From positions 62,001 to 126,000 of the forward strand of contig JACPNX010000018.1 in assembly GCA_016185275.1 (NCBI GenBank): a stretch of 64,000 nt of DNA, in the 5' to 3' direction. Origin of the DNA: Actinomycetota bacterium. GTDB lineage: Bacteria > Actinomycetota > Acidimicrobiia > Acidimicrobiales > Iamiaceae. The stretch's first letter is position 1. Each line of letters starts with the position of its first letter. Positions 48,685-57,143 of this stretch are shown here, piece after piece. Both the position numbers and the translations under genes were made by a program. The notes beneath the pieces are model-generated. The model was not told the origin of the DNA. It saw only the letters and a program-made list of their open reading frames with translations, and searched no databases.

Positions 48685-50292
48685 CTACATCGACTCCGGA
48701 GCCGACACCCCGAGCAGGTCCAGGCCCACGGCCAGGCCGATGCGCGTCGCCTCGACCAGCCAGAGCCGGGCCTGGGTGAGCGCCGGAGCCACGCCGTCGC
48801 CCATCACGTAGCAGTCGTGGTAGAAGCCGTGGAACCGGTCGGCCAGCTCGCGGACCCAGGTGGCCACCTTGTGCGGGGCCCGCTCGTCGAGGGCCACGAG
48901 CACCACGTCGGGCAGCTCGGACAGCGACCGCAGCACCTCGAGCTCGCGCTCGTGCACGAGCAGCCCGAGGTCGACGTCCGCCAAGGGCTGCCGGGCGACG
49001 CCGCGCTCGGCCGCGACCCGGTGGATCGACGCGATCCGGGCGTGCGCGTACTGCACGTAGTAGACGGGCGATTCCCTCGACTCGGCGCGCACCCGATCGA
49101 GGTCGATGGTGGTGGGCTGGTCGATCGACGTCGACAGCGACAGGATGCGCATGGCGTCGGCACCGATCTCGTCGACGAGGTCGTCGAGGTCCACGGCGTT
49201 GCCGGCCCGCTTCGACATGCGCCCGCTGGTCAGCGAGATCATCTGGCCGAGGCGCACCTCGAGGCGCTCGGGCGCCACGCCCAGGGCCTGCACGCCCGCC
49301 TTGAGGCTGGCGACCTGCCCGTGGTGGTCGGCGCCCCACACGTTCACGACGAGGTCGAAGCCCCGGATGAGCAGCTTGTTGCGGTGGTAGGCGAGATCGC
49401 CGGCCAGGTACGTGAAGTCGCCGTCCGCCTTGCGCAGGACGCGCTCCTCGCGGGGATCACCGAAGTCCGCGGTGCGCAGCCACAGCGCGCCGTCCCGCTC
49501 GGACACCAGACCGCGCTCGGCGAGCAGGTCCACGGTCTCGCCCACCGCGGCGCTGTCCTCGATCGACGCTTGGCTGAACCACTCGTCGTAGGAGATGTTC
49601 ACCGCCTCCATCTGGTGGCGGATGAAGCCGAGGATCTTGCCGGCGGCCCAGCGGCCCGCCTCCTCGACGTCGTGTGGACCCTCGTAGGCCGAGGCGAGGC
49701 CCTTCACGAAGCCGCTGGCGTAACCGTCCTCGGGCACCGGCTCGCCGTCGGCGCGCGCCAGCACCGACGCACCGAGCCGGCGGATCTGGCCGCCGGTGTC
49801 GTTGACGTAGTACTCGCGGGTGACCTCGTGCCCGGTGCGCTCGAACAGCCGCCCGAGCGCGTCGCCGTACGAGGCGAACCAGCCGTTGCCCACGTGGATC
49901 GGCCCGGTCGGGTTGGCCGACACGAACTCGACCTGCACCCGCCGGCCGTGGCCGACGTCGTGGCGGGCGTAGCCGTCCACGCCCGCATCGACGACGTCAC
50001 GCAGCACCTCGTGCAGCCATGTCGGCGCCAGGTGCAGGTTCACGAACCCGGGACCGGCCACCTCGACCTTGTCGACGTGCGGGGGCGCGTCGACGGTGAG
50101 CCGCTCGGCCAGGGCCTGGGCGATCTGGCGCGGGGGTCGTCCCGCGGCTTTCGCCGACGCCAGCGCGACGTTGGTGGACCAGTCGCCGTGTTCGCGCCGG
50201 GCCGGCCGCTCGAGCCCGACGGTGGGCGGCGCGTCGACGCCGAGCTCGCCCAGGGCGCTGCGGATGGCGTCGGCGAGCTGGTCGCGGATCAC
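48685..50292 (-). CDS. argS: arginyl-tRNA synthetase
   Basis: 535 residues, class I synthetase. The HIGH signature reads SANPTGPIHVGNG, and the KMSKS-equivalent is GRMSKRAGN. The N-terminal Add1 domain (WSTNVALASAKAAGRPP) and the C-terminal DALR anticodon-binding domain (ESPVYYVQYAHARIASI) are both present. GTG 50292 has an AGGAG eight bases upstream, so it uses a Shine-Dalgarno start. The tRNA-Arg(CCG) gene lies about 570 bp away on the other strand. Confidence 0.97.
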   Translation of the reverse strand: MIRDQLADAIRSALGELGVDAPPTVGLERPARREHGDWSTNVALASAKAAGRPPRQIAQALAERLTVDAPPHVDKVEVAGPGFVNLHLAPTWLHEVLRDVVDAGVDGYARHDVGHGRRVQVEFVSANPTGPIHVGNGWFASYGDALGRLFERTGHEVTREYYVNDTGGQIRRLGASVLARADGEPVPEDGYASGFVKGLASAYEGPHDVEEAGRWAAGKILGFIRHQMEAVNISYDEWFSQASIEDSAAVGETVDLLAERGLVSERDGALWLRTADFGDPREERVLRKADGDFTYLAGDLAYHRNKLLIRGFDLVVNVWGADHHGQVASLKAGVQALGVAPERLEVRLGQMISLTSGRMSKRAGNAVDLDDLVDEIGADAMRILSLSTSIDQPTTIDLDRVRAESRESPVYYVQYAHARIASIHRVAAERGVARQPLADVDLGLLVHERELEVLRSLSELPDVVLVALDERAPHKVATWVRELADRFHGFYHDCYVMGDGVAPALTQARLWLVEATRIGLAVGLDLLGVSAPESM

Positions 50293-50335
50293 GGAAGGTT
50301 CTCCTGTCGGTCGGGTGGTCCCCCGGGCACGCGGG

Positions 50336-50713
50336 TCAGGGCCGGCGGCCCAGCAGCTTCTCGACCCGCTCGAGCAGGTCGTCGGGTTCGAAGGGCTTGG
50401 TGACGTAGTCGTCCGCGCCCGCCGCGAAGCCGGCCTCGACGTCACGGTCGAGCGCTCGGGCCGACAGCACGACGACGGGGATCGACGCCAGATCCGCGTC
50501 GCCCCTGAGGTCGGCGAGCAGATCGAGCCCCGAGTGCACCGGCATCATCACGTCGGTCACGACCGCGTCGGGTCGCTCGGCGCGGGCCACGGCGAGGCCC
50601 TCGGCGCCGTCGGAGGCCCGCACCACGGTCCACCCCTCGAGCTCGAAGCTCATCACGAGCAGGTCGAGGATGACCGGGTCGTCCTCGACGACGAGGATCT
50701 TCGGCGCCGCCAC
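50336..50713 (-). CDS. single-domain response regulator
   Basis: 125 residues, receiver domain only. The acidic pocket is in ILVVEDDPVI. The phosphoacceptor Asp is in VVTDVMMPVHSG. Thr/Ser and Lys switch residues lie in VVLSARAL and YVTKPFEPDDLL. No output domain or nearby kinase is present, so it probably works by protein contact in a multi-component phosphorelay. GTG 50713 follows TAGGAT by eight bases. Confidence 0.9.
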   Translation of the reverse strand: MAAPKILVVEDDPVILDLLVMSFELEGWTVVRASDGAEGLAVARAERPDAVVTDVMMPVHSGLDLLADLRGDADLASIPVVVLSARALDRDVEAGFAAGADDYVTKPFEPDDLLERVEKLLGRRP

Positions 50714-50721
50714 GGCTTCCG

Positions 50722-50727
50722 ATCCTA
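50722..50727 (-). promoter_or_regulatory. -10 box of the response regulator
   Basis: TAGGAT on the minus strand, eight bases before GTG 50713. Confidence 0.35.
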
Positions 50728-50859
50728 CGGGTGGGCCCGCGGGCCCTCCGAACCCGCTCCCCGACGGTCGTCGCTTCGTCACCGTCGCCCGGGCGGGGGC
50801 GGAGCCACGAGCATGCTCGGGAGCGGAGCGCGCGGCCCGCGCTACGCTCGTCGCTCCCC

Positions 50860-50934
50860 GCCCTCGTAGCTCAGGGGATAGAGCATCGGCCTCCGGAGCC
50901 GTGTGCGCAGGTTCGAATCCTGCCGAGGGCGCCA
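50860..50934 (+). tRNA. tRNA-Arg (CCG)
   Basis: Cloverleaf: acceptor GCCCTCG pairs with CGAGGGC, D-arm GCTC/GAGC, anticodon loop CTCCGGA giving anticodon CCG (reads CGG), T-arm CAGGTTCGAATCCTG, then G and an encoded CCA. It is the left neighbour of the accessory region. I did not find a second copy of its 3' end that would mark an attachment site. Confidence 0.95.
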
Positions 50935-50946
50935 GCGATTCTAGGC

Positions 50947-50975
50947 CCTGACCAGCGCAAAACGTGCTGGTCAGG
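50947..50975 (+). terminator. hairpin after tRNA-Arg
   Basis: 10-bp stem CCTGACCAGC / GCTGGTCAGG around GCAAAACGT, extended by GG/CC beyond a single-base bulge, 12 bp beyond the tRNA. A likely tRNA terminator; no T-run. Confidence 0.5.
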
Positions 50976-51102
50976 CCCTCGCTCGCTTCGCCGTCGTTCA
51001 CCGGCAGAACCGCACGTTCGCCGCCGAGATTGGGAGGAGCGTGGGAGGATAGGCCAACCGGCGGCGAGCAGCTCGCGGACCGCTGCCGCGTCGGGTTGTC
51101 GT

Positions 51103-52151
51103 TCAGCTGGCTCCGTCCGCGTAACGGATCATCGTCAAGGTGAGGCCATGCCTGGCGATCGGCACGAACCCGAGCGACTCATAGAGCCCCCGCGCCGGGT
51201 TGCCCTCGTTGACGCTGAGACTGATGGCTCGGTGACCGCAGGCGATGCTGGCGTCGATCAGCTCGACGAGCAACCGCCGCCCGATCCCGTTGCCGCGATG
51301 CGACGCGACGACCGCGATCGCCAGCTCCGGCACGTCCTCGGCGACGAAGCCGTGGCCCACGCCGCGCCGACCGGCCGATCAGCCGCCTCGGCGATCACTG
51401 CCACGTCGCCCGGTCGCGACCAGTCTCGCCAGAACCGCTGGTTGCGAGGCTCGGCCATCGAATCCTCGAAGCTCGGCCACCTGTCACCCGGCCGATTGGC
51501 CGCTTCGTACAGCATCCGCTTCACGAACTCGAGATCCGCGGTCGTCGCTGGACGTACACGAACCGAGTCGTCGTCCACCAGGGAGGCCGCAATCCCGACG
51601 GTGTCGCCCGGACAGAGGTCCAAGAGCAGGTAGTCGCAGACGTCGCGATGGCGCGCCGTCACCGTGCCGTCGTTGGCGAGCTCGGACCACTCGTCGACGA
51701 CGTCACCGTGATCCCACGCTCGGTAACCCCGACGCTCGTACAGCTGGCGTGCCGAGTTGGTGTGCTCGACCGCAAGACCCACGATCGTCGCCCCGCGGTA
51801 GCGGGCGGTGCGCTCGGCTGCATCGAGCAGCGCGCTGCCGGTGCCCCTCCCCGTCGGATACGCCGCGAGCGCCTGGATCTCCGGGAACTCGCCGAGGTGG
51901 TCGATCACAGGCGGGTACTTGGATCGCCGGCGCACGACCACGTGCCCGACGACGGCACCCGCTTCGTTGTGGGCGAGCAGGTAGTCACACCAACCTGCTT
52001 CCTGGGCGGCGAATCGCTGCTCGTGGTGGCGCAAACCCTCGCCGCCGGCTGCGCGGAGGGCGTCAAGATCGGCGCGGGTCGCTCGACCTGCCGTGGTGGC
52101 GCTGTACAGGCCGCGCCATCCTGCGCGGCTTCCAGATGTGGGGCGAGCTGC
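51103..52151 (-). pseudogene. tandem GNAT acetyltransferase, frameshifted
   Basis: Two GNAT domains in one gene. The first, about 52100-51640, has VVGHVVVRRR, then AAYPTGRGTGSALLDAAERTAR and ARQLYERRGYRAWDHG. The second begins near 51550 (VRPATTADLEFVKRMLYEAANRPGDRWPSF). Near 51358 it moves to another frame, which continues with GHGFVAEDVPELAIAVVASHRGNGIGRRLLVELID and ends at 51103. One extra G in the run TGGG would restore GAAW-GHGF, so this is a one-base deletion or a sequencing error. No proper start for the first domain was found; its N-terminus also looks truncated. The coordinate 52151 is approximate. Confidence 0.6.
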
Positions 52152-52366
52152 CCGAGGGGTCCACGTACACGCGCCGGCGGCGGCTGCGCGACGAGTGGCG
52201 TCTGGCCGTGCGCATCTGGGGGGAGAACCGCACACAACCCGAGATCGAGCGCGAGATCATCGCGCAGCACGGGCAGCACGTGGCCCTCCACGTGCTCGGG
52301 TCCAAGCGGGCGGTGAGGGAGTTCCTCGGCCGGGTCGAAGCGGGCGTCCCGAGCATCGATGGCTGA
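52136..52366 (+). CDS. small hypothetical protein
   Basis: 76 residues, unknown family: MWGELPEGSTYTRRRRLRDEWRL and then helical, charged sequence ending FLGRVEAGVPSIDG. The start overlaps the 5' end of the broken GNAT gene on the other strand. A 31-bp piece of this gene (52184-52214, coding LRDEWRLAVR) recurs exactly at 56051-56081, showing that the island once held or copied another version. Confidence 0.4.
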   Translation: MWGELPEGSTYTRRRRLRDEWRLAVRIWGENRTQPEIEREIIAQHGQHVALHVLGSKRAVREFLGRVEAGVPSIDG

Positions 52367-52437
52367 AGCCGGCGAGCGAGGCCCTGGTGTGAGCCGGTCC
52401 GACGCGGTGTTGCCCACGGACCCTGTGTCGGCCGCCT

Positions 52438-52743
52438 TTACGCCGAGGGCCGCAGCTCCACGGCCAGCTCGAGGCCGAGTGCGGTCGCTACGCGGTGCAG
52501 CGTCGTGAGCGTGGCGCCGGTGCCGCCGGCCTCGAGGCGTGCCACCGCTGCCTGGCTCGTCCCCATCCGTGCCGCCAAGTCCCGCTGGGTCAGCCCGGCG
52601 GCCTCTCGCGCCTCCCGCACCCGCTCGCCGACCTCCGCAGCGAGGTGCGCGGCGGCGTAAGCCTCGTCGAACCGAGCACGCTCCACAGCGCTCATGCGCC
52701 CAACGCGCTTCGCCTTCGTCTCGCTCCAGGTGGCTCGTGCCAT
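52438..52743 (-). CDS. higA: HTH antitoxin of a HigBA-like pair
   Basis: 101 residues. The C-terminal XRE-type helix-turn-helix AGLTQRDLAARMGTSQAAVARLEAGG is clear. The N-terminal 45 residues are helical and charged (MSAVERARFDEAYAAAHLAAEVGERVREAREA). The ATG overlaps the stop of the toxin gene (ATGA). Toxin-first order is typical of HigBA. It likely binds the toxin and represses the shared promoter. Confidence 0.82.
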   Translation of the reverse strand: MARATWSETKAKRVGRMSAVERARFDEAYAAAHLAAEVGERVREAREAAGLTQRDLAARMGTSQAAVARLEAGGTGATLTTLHRVATALGLELAVELRPSA

Positions 52744-53078
52744 CAGTCGTCCTCCGCAGTGTGCTGCTCGTCGACGCAGCGCTTCATCGCCCGCCGTGCT
52801 CGCTTGATCTCCTGGGCCTCGTTCATGCGCTGCTTCCGGAACACCGTGAGCAACACGATCCTGTCGCCGCCGGCAAAGAAGTAGGTGATCCGCTGCGCAA
52901 CCCTGCCGAGGTCGAAGCGGAGCTCGAACAGGCCCTCGCCGAGCGCGCGCGAGTGCGGCATCCGCAGCTGCGCCCCACGCTCGACCAGGCGGTCGAGGTG
53001 GAACGCCACGGTGCCGAACTCGCCGGCCGCAAGGCCGCCGAGCCACTCCTCGACTTCCGGTTCGAGCTCGAGATGCAT
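52743..53078 (-). CDS. higB: RelE/HigB-type toxin
   Basis: 111 residues. Family segments: VEEWLGGLAAGEFGTVAFHLDRLVERGAQLRMPHSRALGEGLFELRFDLGRVAQRITYFFAGGDRIVLLTVFRKQ, close to phage Gp49/HigB-like mRNA interferases, ending with RARRAMKR. It would cleave ribosome-bound mRNA when free of antitoxin. It lies 18 bp from the integrase gene and is transcribed with it or from a promoter in its 3' end. Confidence 0.82.
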   Translation of the reverse strand: MHLELEPEVEEWLGGLAAGEFGTVAFHLDRLVERGAQLRMPHSRALGEGLFELRFDLGRVAQRITYFFAGGDRIVLLTVFRKQRMNEAQEIKRARRAMKRCVDEQHTAEDD

Positions 53079-53096
53079 TCGATATCAGAGATGGTA

Positions 53097-53990
53097 TCAG
53101 GCGAGGGCGGCTTCGATGCGCTCGTTGGCGAGCTGCTCGTCGCCGTCGAGGGCGCCGACGTAGGTCGACACGAGCGTCTCGACGCTGTGGCCCATGCGCT
53201 TGGCGACTTCGCCGAGCGGGACGCCGGCACGGAGCCACGTCGTGGCCGCGGCGTGGCGGCAGTCGTACATGTGCATGGACGGCGTGCCGACGGTCGCCAG
53301 CGCGCGCTGCAGCGCCCGGGCCCAGTTCGACCACGACGGGCGGCCGCCGGTGCGGGTGCAGAACAACAGGTCGTCGCCGCGGAAGCCGCCGTCGCGAACC
53401 CACGCCCGCAGCAGCTCGACGAGCACCGGCGGGATCGGCACGGAGCGAGCGCCGGTCTTCGGCTCGCCGGACTCGTCGAACGACACGTCGGCCTCGGTCA
53501 CGTGGATGCGACCCCACCCGGTGCGGGGCAGATCGAGCGCACGAGTTCGCAACATGACGACCTCCGAAGGACGCAGCCCGGCGTAGTAGGCGACTGCGGT
53601 CATCAGCTGGTAGGTGCGGCTCGCCGGCTGGTGGCTGGCGATGGCATCGATCACCGCCGCCATCGTCTCGGGATCGGGTAGCGCGCGCACGTTGATCGCT
53701 CGCCGGGTGCGAGCGGCCTTGCGCTGGGCGCACCCGCGCGGTGCCGGCGGCCACGGGTCGACGTCGAGCACGCCGACCTCGACGGCACGCCGCACGCAGG
53801 CCCTCGACACCTTGCGGAAGCGTGTCGCCGTCGAGGGCGACAGCGGCTGGCCGCCGTCGCCGAGACCGAGCGCGCGGTCGACGTCGGCGAGCATCGGCCG
53901 GGTGAGCTGGCCGAGCTCGAGCGACCAGCGGTCGAGCCACGCCGCCGCGTCGGCGTCGACGACCGATCCGTCCGGCCGGGGCCACGACAC
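53097..53990 (-). CDS. tyrosine recombinase/integrase
   Basis: 297 residues. The catalytic set is complete: Arg in YYAGLRPSEVVML, the HxxR of YDCRHAAATTWL, His in AKRMGHSVETL and the nucleophile Tyr in STYVG. The core-binding domain is seen from about residue 15 to 85 (SLELGQLTRPMLADVDRALG). The arm-binding N-terminal domain of typical island integrases is missing, so GTG 53990 may start a shortened gene. It is next to a toxin-antitoxin pair and 2.2 kb from tRNA-Arg. A remnant of a second copy lies at 56083-56122. Confidence 0.88.
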   Translation of the reverse strand: MSWPRPDGSVVDADAAAWLDRWSLELGQLTRPMLADVDRALGLGDGGQPLSPSTATRFRKVSRACVRRAVEVGVLDVDPWPPAPRGCAQRKAARTRRAINVRALPDPETMAAVIDAIASHQPASRTYQLMTAVAYYAGLRPSEVVMLRTRALDLPRTGWGRIHVTEADVSFDESGEPKTGARSVPIPPVLVELLRAWVRDGGFRGDDLLFCTRTGGRPSWSNWARALQRALATVGTPSMHMYDCRHAAATTWLRAGVPLGEVAKRMGHSVETLVSTYVGALDGDEQLANERIEAALA

Positions 53991-54029
53991 GAGGTGGCGG
54001 CGAGCGCCGGCCGGCGCCGGCGGCGCGCC

Positions 54030-54409
54030 GCGGCGCCGCCGCGCAGACCGCGATACCGGTCCAGGGCGAACACGTCCGACGGCCGCATCGGCTCCACGCG
54101 TTCAGCACCGGCCGAACCCAACCGCCAGCACGTGGCCGGCACCTCGAGAAACGGCAGGCGGTGCGAGACGGCCTCGGCCCCCGACGCTGGGAACACGACG
54201 ATCAGGTCACGGTCACCGAGGTGACCGAGGGCGTGGGAGAGCCCCACGTCGCTCATCGTCGGCTTCATTCCTTCGTCCGCTGCGATCACGCACAGGCGGG
54301 TGTCGTCCGCGAACCAGTGGAAGAGCCTCGAGAGCGCCCCCTTCTCTGGCGAGAACCGAGTCGTCGGCGCCCCGGCGGCCTCGGCGATCGCCTCGACGTT
54401 CATGTCCAC
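54030..54409 (-). CDS. hypothetical protein of the accessory region
   Basis: The frame from the ATG at 54409 gives about 125 ordered residues: AIAEAAGAPTTRFSPEKGAL, then FHWFADDTRLCVIAADEG and DVGLSHALGHLGDRDLIVVFPASGAEAV, then PSDVFALDRYRGLRGG. The first half suggests an alpha/beta domain with acidic residues; I do not recognise the family. After about 54030 the frame becomes Arg-rich and overlaps the integrase out of frame, so the real end is probably lost or frameshifted there. It is divergent from the ADP-ribosylglycohydrolase fusion. Confidence 0.45.
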
Positions 54410-54526
54410 CGATGCCCGCCAAGCAAGCTGTCACAGGGCTCGTGCACGATTCCGACCATACGTCCGACCTGTGACCGCCGCCGAGAAACGGCATCCGGGC
54501 CCTGAACTCACGGGAGCGCACATCCA

Positions 54527-56011
54527 GTGGACCCACTCGACAGAGCAATCGGCGCACTCCTCGGGCTCGCGGCCGGGGACGCAGTGGGCACCACCCTCGA
54601 GTTCCGCCGGCCGGGCTCGTTCACGCCCATCGACGACATGGTGGGTGGAGGTCCCTTCGACCTCCGGCCCGGGGATTGGACCGACGACACCTCGATGGCA
54701 CTCTGTCTCGCCGAGTCGATCCTCGACGCGGGAACGATGGATCCCGTCGACCAGCTGCGTCGCTACCTGCTCTGGAAAGACGGTGGCTACCTGTCCTCGA
54801 ACGGTCGCTGCTTCGATATCGGCAACACCACCCGCAGCCAGCTCGAACGGTTCCGCCGAACAGGCGAGCCCATCGATCCGCATCCGAGCGACGACGCGGC
54901 GGCGAACGGCTCGCTCATGCGACTCGCAGCGGTACCCATCCGGTGGCACGCAGATCCCGGCGAGGCAGCGGAACGCTCAGCAGAGTCGAGCCGAACCACA
55001 CATCCCGCGACTCGACCCGTCGACAGCTGCCGTCTCATGGGGGCGATGATCGCCGCGCTGATCACCGGCACCCCGTTCGAGGACGTCGCCGCGCCGACCT
55101 TCTGGCGTTGGGGCGAGCTGCACGCGGAGGTCGACGCGATCGCTACCGGCTCATGGCGTGACATGACGCCACCGCGGATCAAGGGCACCGGGTACTGCAT
55201 CGACGCACTCGAAGCAGCGGTGTGGGCTGTGGCCGGCGCGGCCGACTTCCGAGACGCCGTGTTGCGGGCTGCCAACCTCGGCGACGACGCCGACACGACG
55301 GCGGCGATCGCAGGGCAGCTCGCCGGCGCTCGATGGGGCGCGGCCGCGATTCCAGCCCCGTGGCGCGAGAAGCTGGCCGGAGCGGACCGCATCGTCTCGC
55401 TGGCACGCGGCCTGTACGCAGCTGGCGGCGGCGACGTCGATGACCCCTGGGCCTACGACCCCTTCCTGCACGCATGGTGGGTGCGGCCCCGGCGGCTCCT
55501 CGCGGGCGAGTACCCCGGACATCCCGATCCGGTGCGAGCCCGCCACAACGTCGACGTGCTCGTCGACGTCGGCATCCGCACCTTCATCGACCTCACCACG
55601 CCCGCTGATCGACTCGAGCCGTACGGGCCGGTCGTCCAGGCGGCGCGCGCAGCCCGCAACCTGGACCTGCGCCACTGCGCGTTCCCGATCCCCGATCTCG
55701 GTGTCGTCGATGACCACGACTACGACGCCGTCGCCACGATGATCGAGGACGCCCTCGAACGAGGCGGTGCCTACGTGCATTGCTGGGGAGGCATCGGCCG
55801 CACCGGAACGGTCATCGGGTGTCTCCTCGTCGACGAGGGCCTCGACTACGACGCCGTCATCGCCCGGCTCGCAGCACTACGCGAAGGCACGAGGAAGGCC
55901 CGCCGCGCCGCACCGGAGATGTCGGTCCAACACGACGTGCTCCGTCGACGAGCCGACGCGCGTCGACGCGGCTCGTTGGGCGGAGAGAGCACCTGGCACA
56001 TCGGGTCATGA
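54527..56011 (+). CDS. ADP-ribosylglycohydrolase / dual-specificity phosphatase fusion
   Basis: 494 residues. Residues 1-300 match the DraG/ARH family: GDAVGTTLEF, GDWTDDTSMALCLAESIL, AAANGSLMRLAAVP and NLGDDADTTAAIAGQLAGA, the last three giving the two-metal site. Residues 320-470 form a protein-phosphatase-like domain with YVHCWGGIGRTGTVIG, the HCx5RT loop, and general-acid candidates in PDLGVVDDHDYD. The protein could remove ADP-ribose and phosphate from a shared target or process a phosphorylated ADP-ribose. GTG 54527 is the start, with GGGAG about ten bases upstream. No partner ADP-ribosyltransferase is nearby. Confidence 0.88.
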   Translation: MDPLDRAIGALLGLAAGDAVGTTLEFRRPGSFTPIDDMVGGGPFDLRPGDWTDDTSMALCLAESILDAGTMDPVDQLRRYLLWKDGGYLSSNGRCFDIGNTTRSQLERFRRTGEPIDPHPSDDAAANGSLMRLAAVPIRWHADPGEAAERSAESSRTTHPATRPVDSCRLMGAMIAALITGTPFEDVAAPTFWRWGELHAEVDAIATGSWRDMTPPRIKGTGYCIDALEAAVWAVAGAADFRDAVLRAANLGDDADTTAAIAGQLAGARWGAAAIPAPWREKLAGADRIVSLARGLYAAGGGDVDDPWAYDPFLHAWWVRPRRLLAGEYPGHPDPVRARHNVDVLVDVGIRTFIDLTTPADRLEPYGPVVQAARAARNLDLRHCAFPIPDLGVVDDHDYDAVATMIEDALERGGAYVHCWGGIGRTGTVIGCLLVDEGLDYDAVIARLAALREGTRKARRAAPEMSVQHDVLRRRADARRRGSLGGESTWHIGS

Positions 56012-56050
56012 CGGGACCCCGTCAGCACGCTGCGGTCGCGCTGGCAGCGC

Positions 56051-56122
56051 CTGCGCGACGAGTGGCGTCTGGCCGTGCGCAGCTTGCGGAACCGCGCCGC
56101 CGTGGAGGGCGACAGCGGCCGG
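56051..56122. repeat. mosaic of two gene fragments
   Basis: 56051-56081 is an exact 31-bp copy of 52184-52214 (small hypothetical gene). It is followed at once by 56083-56122, about 35/40 identical to integrase bases 53811-53850 (minus-strand LSPSTAxRFRK). The order and junction differ from the intact copies, so it is a scar of recombination. Confidence 0.75.
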
Positions 56123-56189
56123 CGGTTGACCGGCAGCGTTGGGAGGGATGGGCCACCGCACCGATCAGCCACGGCAGCGATCAGTCGGG

Positions 56190-56741
56190 TCAGAATCGGA
56201 AGCGGGTCAGGCCGCCCGGCTCCGTCCCCAACGTCACGATCGCCGAGCGCGGCTCGATGCGGTACACGTTCCACGGCGGTGGGCCCTGCGACGGTGCGTT
56301 GAACGGGGCGGTGATGCCCGACCCGCTGTCATCCGGCTCGGCCGGCCAACCACTGTCCGCCCACGCTTTCGCGGCGCGGGCGAGTGCGCTCGGGTCGGTC
56401 ACCCGCGCGGCGTCGCCCTCGACGACGACGTCTGCGTCCCGGATCGACAATGCGATCGAGCAACGTCGGCTGCGCGCGACGTTGCGTGCCTTGCGCGTCC
56501 CTGCTCCGGTCTGGAACCAGAACGCGCCGTCCAGCCACACGGCACCGACCGCGGTCACGTGCGGGCTGCCGTCTTCGTTGACGGTGCACAGCCACGTCGC
56601 ACGAGCGTTCATCGCGTCCGGAGCGGGCGCCGAGCCCGCCTCCAGCTTGTCGACGACGCCAGCCCAGTCCACCGGCGGCAGCCCGTCGGCCTCACCGAGA
56701 TTGATCACTTCCACGGAGATCCCCTTCCGACGTCCGGCCAT
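56190..56741 (-). CDS. pyridoxamine 5'-phosphate oxidase-like flavin-binding protein
   Basis: 183 residues, split-barrel FMN/F420-binding fold. Typical segments: ATWLCTVNEDGSPHVTAVGAVWLDGAFWFQTGAGTRKARNV, then CSIALSIRDADVVVEGDAARVTD, and a C-terminal PPPWNVYRIEPRSAIVTLGTEPGG. In actinobacteria many such proteins bind F420 or heme rather than act in vitamin B6 synthesis. The start may be 56741 or a GTG ten codons downstream. It is at the far side of the accessory region. Confidence 0.82.
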   Translation of the reverse strand: MAGRRKGISVEVINLGEADGLPPVDWAGVVDKLEAGSAPAPDAMNARATWLCTVNEDGSPHVTAVGAVWLDGAFWFQTGAGTRKARNVARSRRCSIALSIRDADVVVEGDAARVTDPSALARAAKAWADSGWPAEPDDSGSGITAPFNAPSQGPPPWNVYRIEPRSAIVTLGTEPGGLTRFRF

Positions 56742-57143
56742 CGTGCCCCATGGCGCTCGTTGATGAGACGTGCGACGGTCGCAGAATTCATCGGGAGCGC
56801 CGCGGAGGAGGTAGCGGGTGCCGGATGAGACCGATCCGTCGTTCGCCCGACGGGTCGCTGACCTCGGCTCGATCTACGCCGAGCCGGTCCCGGCCAGACC
56901 GGCTTGCAGCTCACGGATGATCTTGCCGAGTTGGCCTGAAGCGAGCAGTCCGGGCCCGAGCGGGCCCGACGAGTCGTGACCGATACGTCGGCGGCCCATG
57001 CGGCAACGAGACGCCGGTCGGTTTCACTGAGCGTCTGTGGTGATCCCACCGCCCTCCTCTCCGCGACCGCCCAGCGCCTCCGACTCCCGAACCGGCGCCC
57101 ACGCCGAGCCGCCGGCTCAGCCGCGGCAGTACCCGCCACAGGC
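56742..57143. other. region with no secure gene
   Basis: 400 bp between the PPOX-like gene and the LCP gene. A 41-codon frame on the minus strand (56874-56999) encodes RIGHDSSGPLGPGLLASGQL and a helical end, and may be the tail of a lost gene. An overlapping frame reads TDRRLVAAWAADVS, also remnant-like. No intact gene is supported; it is probably the right end of the accessory region. Confidence 0.4.

Noticed and set aside
50911-50934. Attachment site pair for the integrase using the tRNA-Arg 3' end
   Set aside because: I could not find a second copy of the GTTCGAATCC-containing 3' end anywhere in the window, so attL/attR are not assigned.
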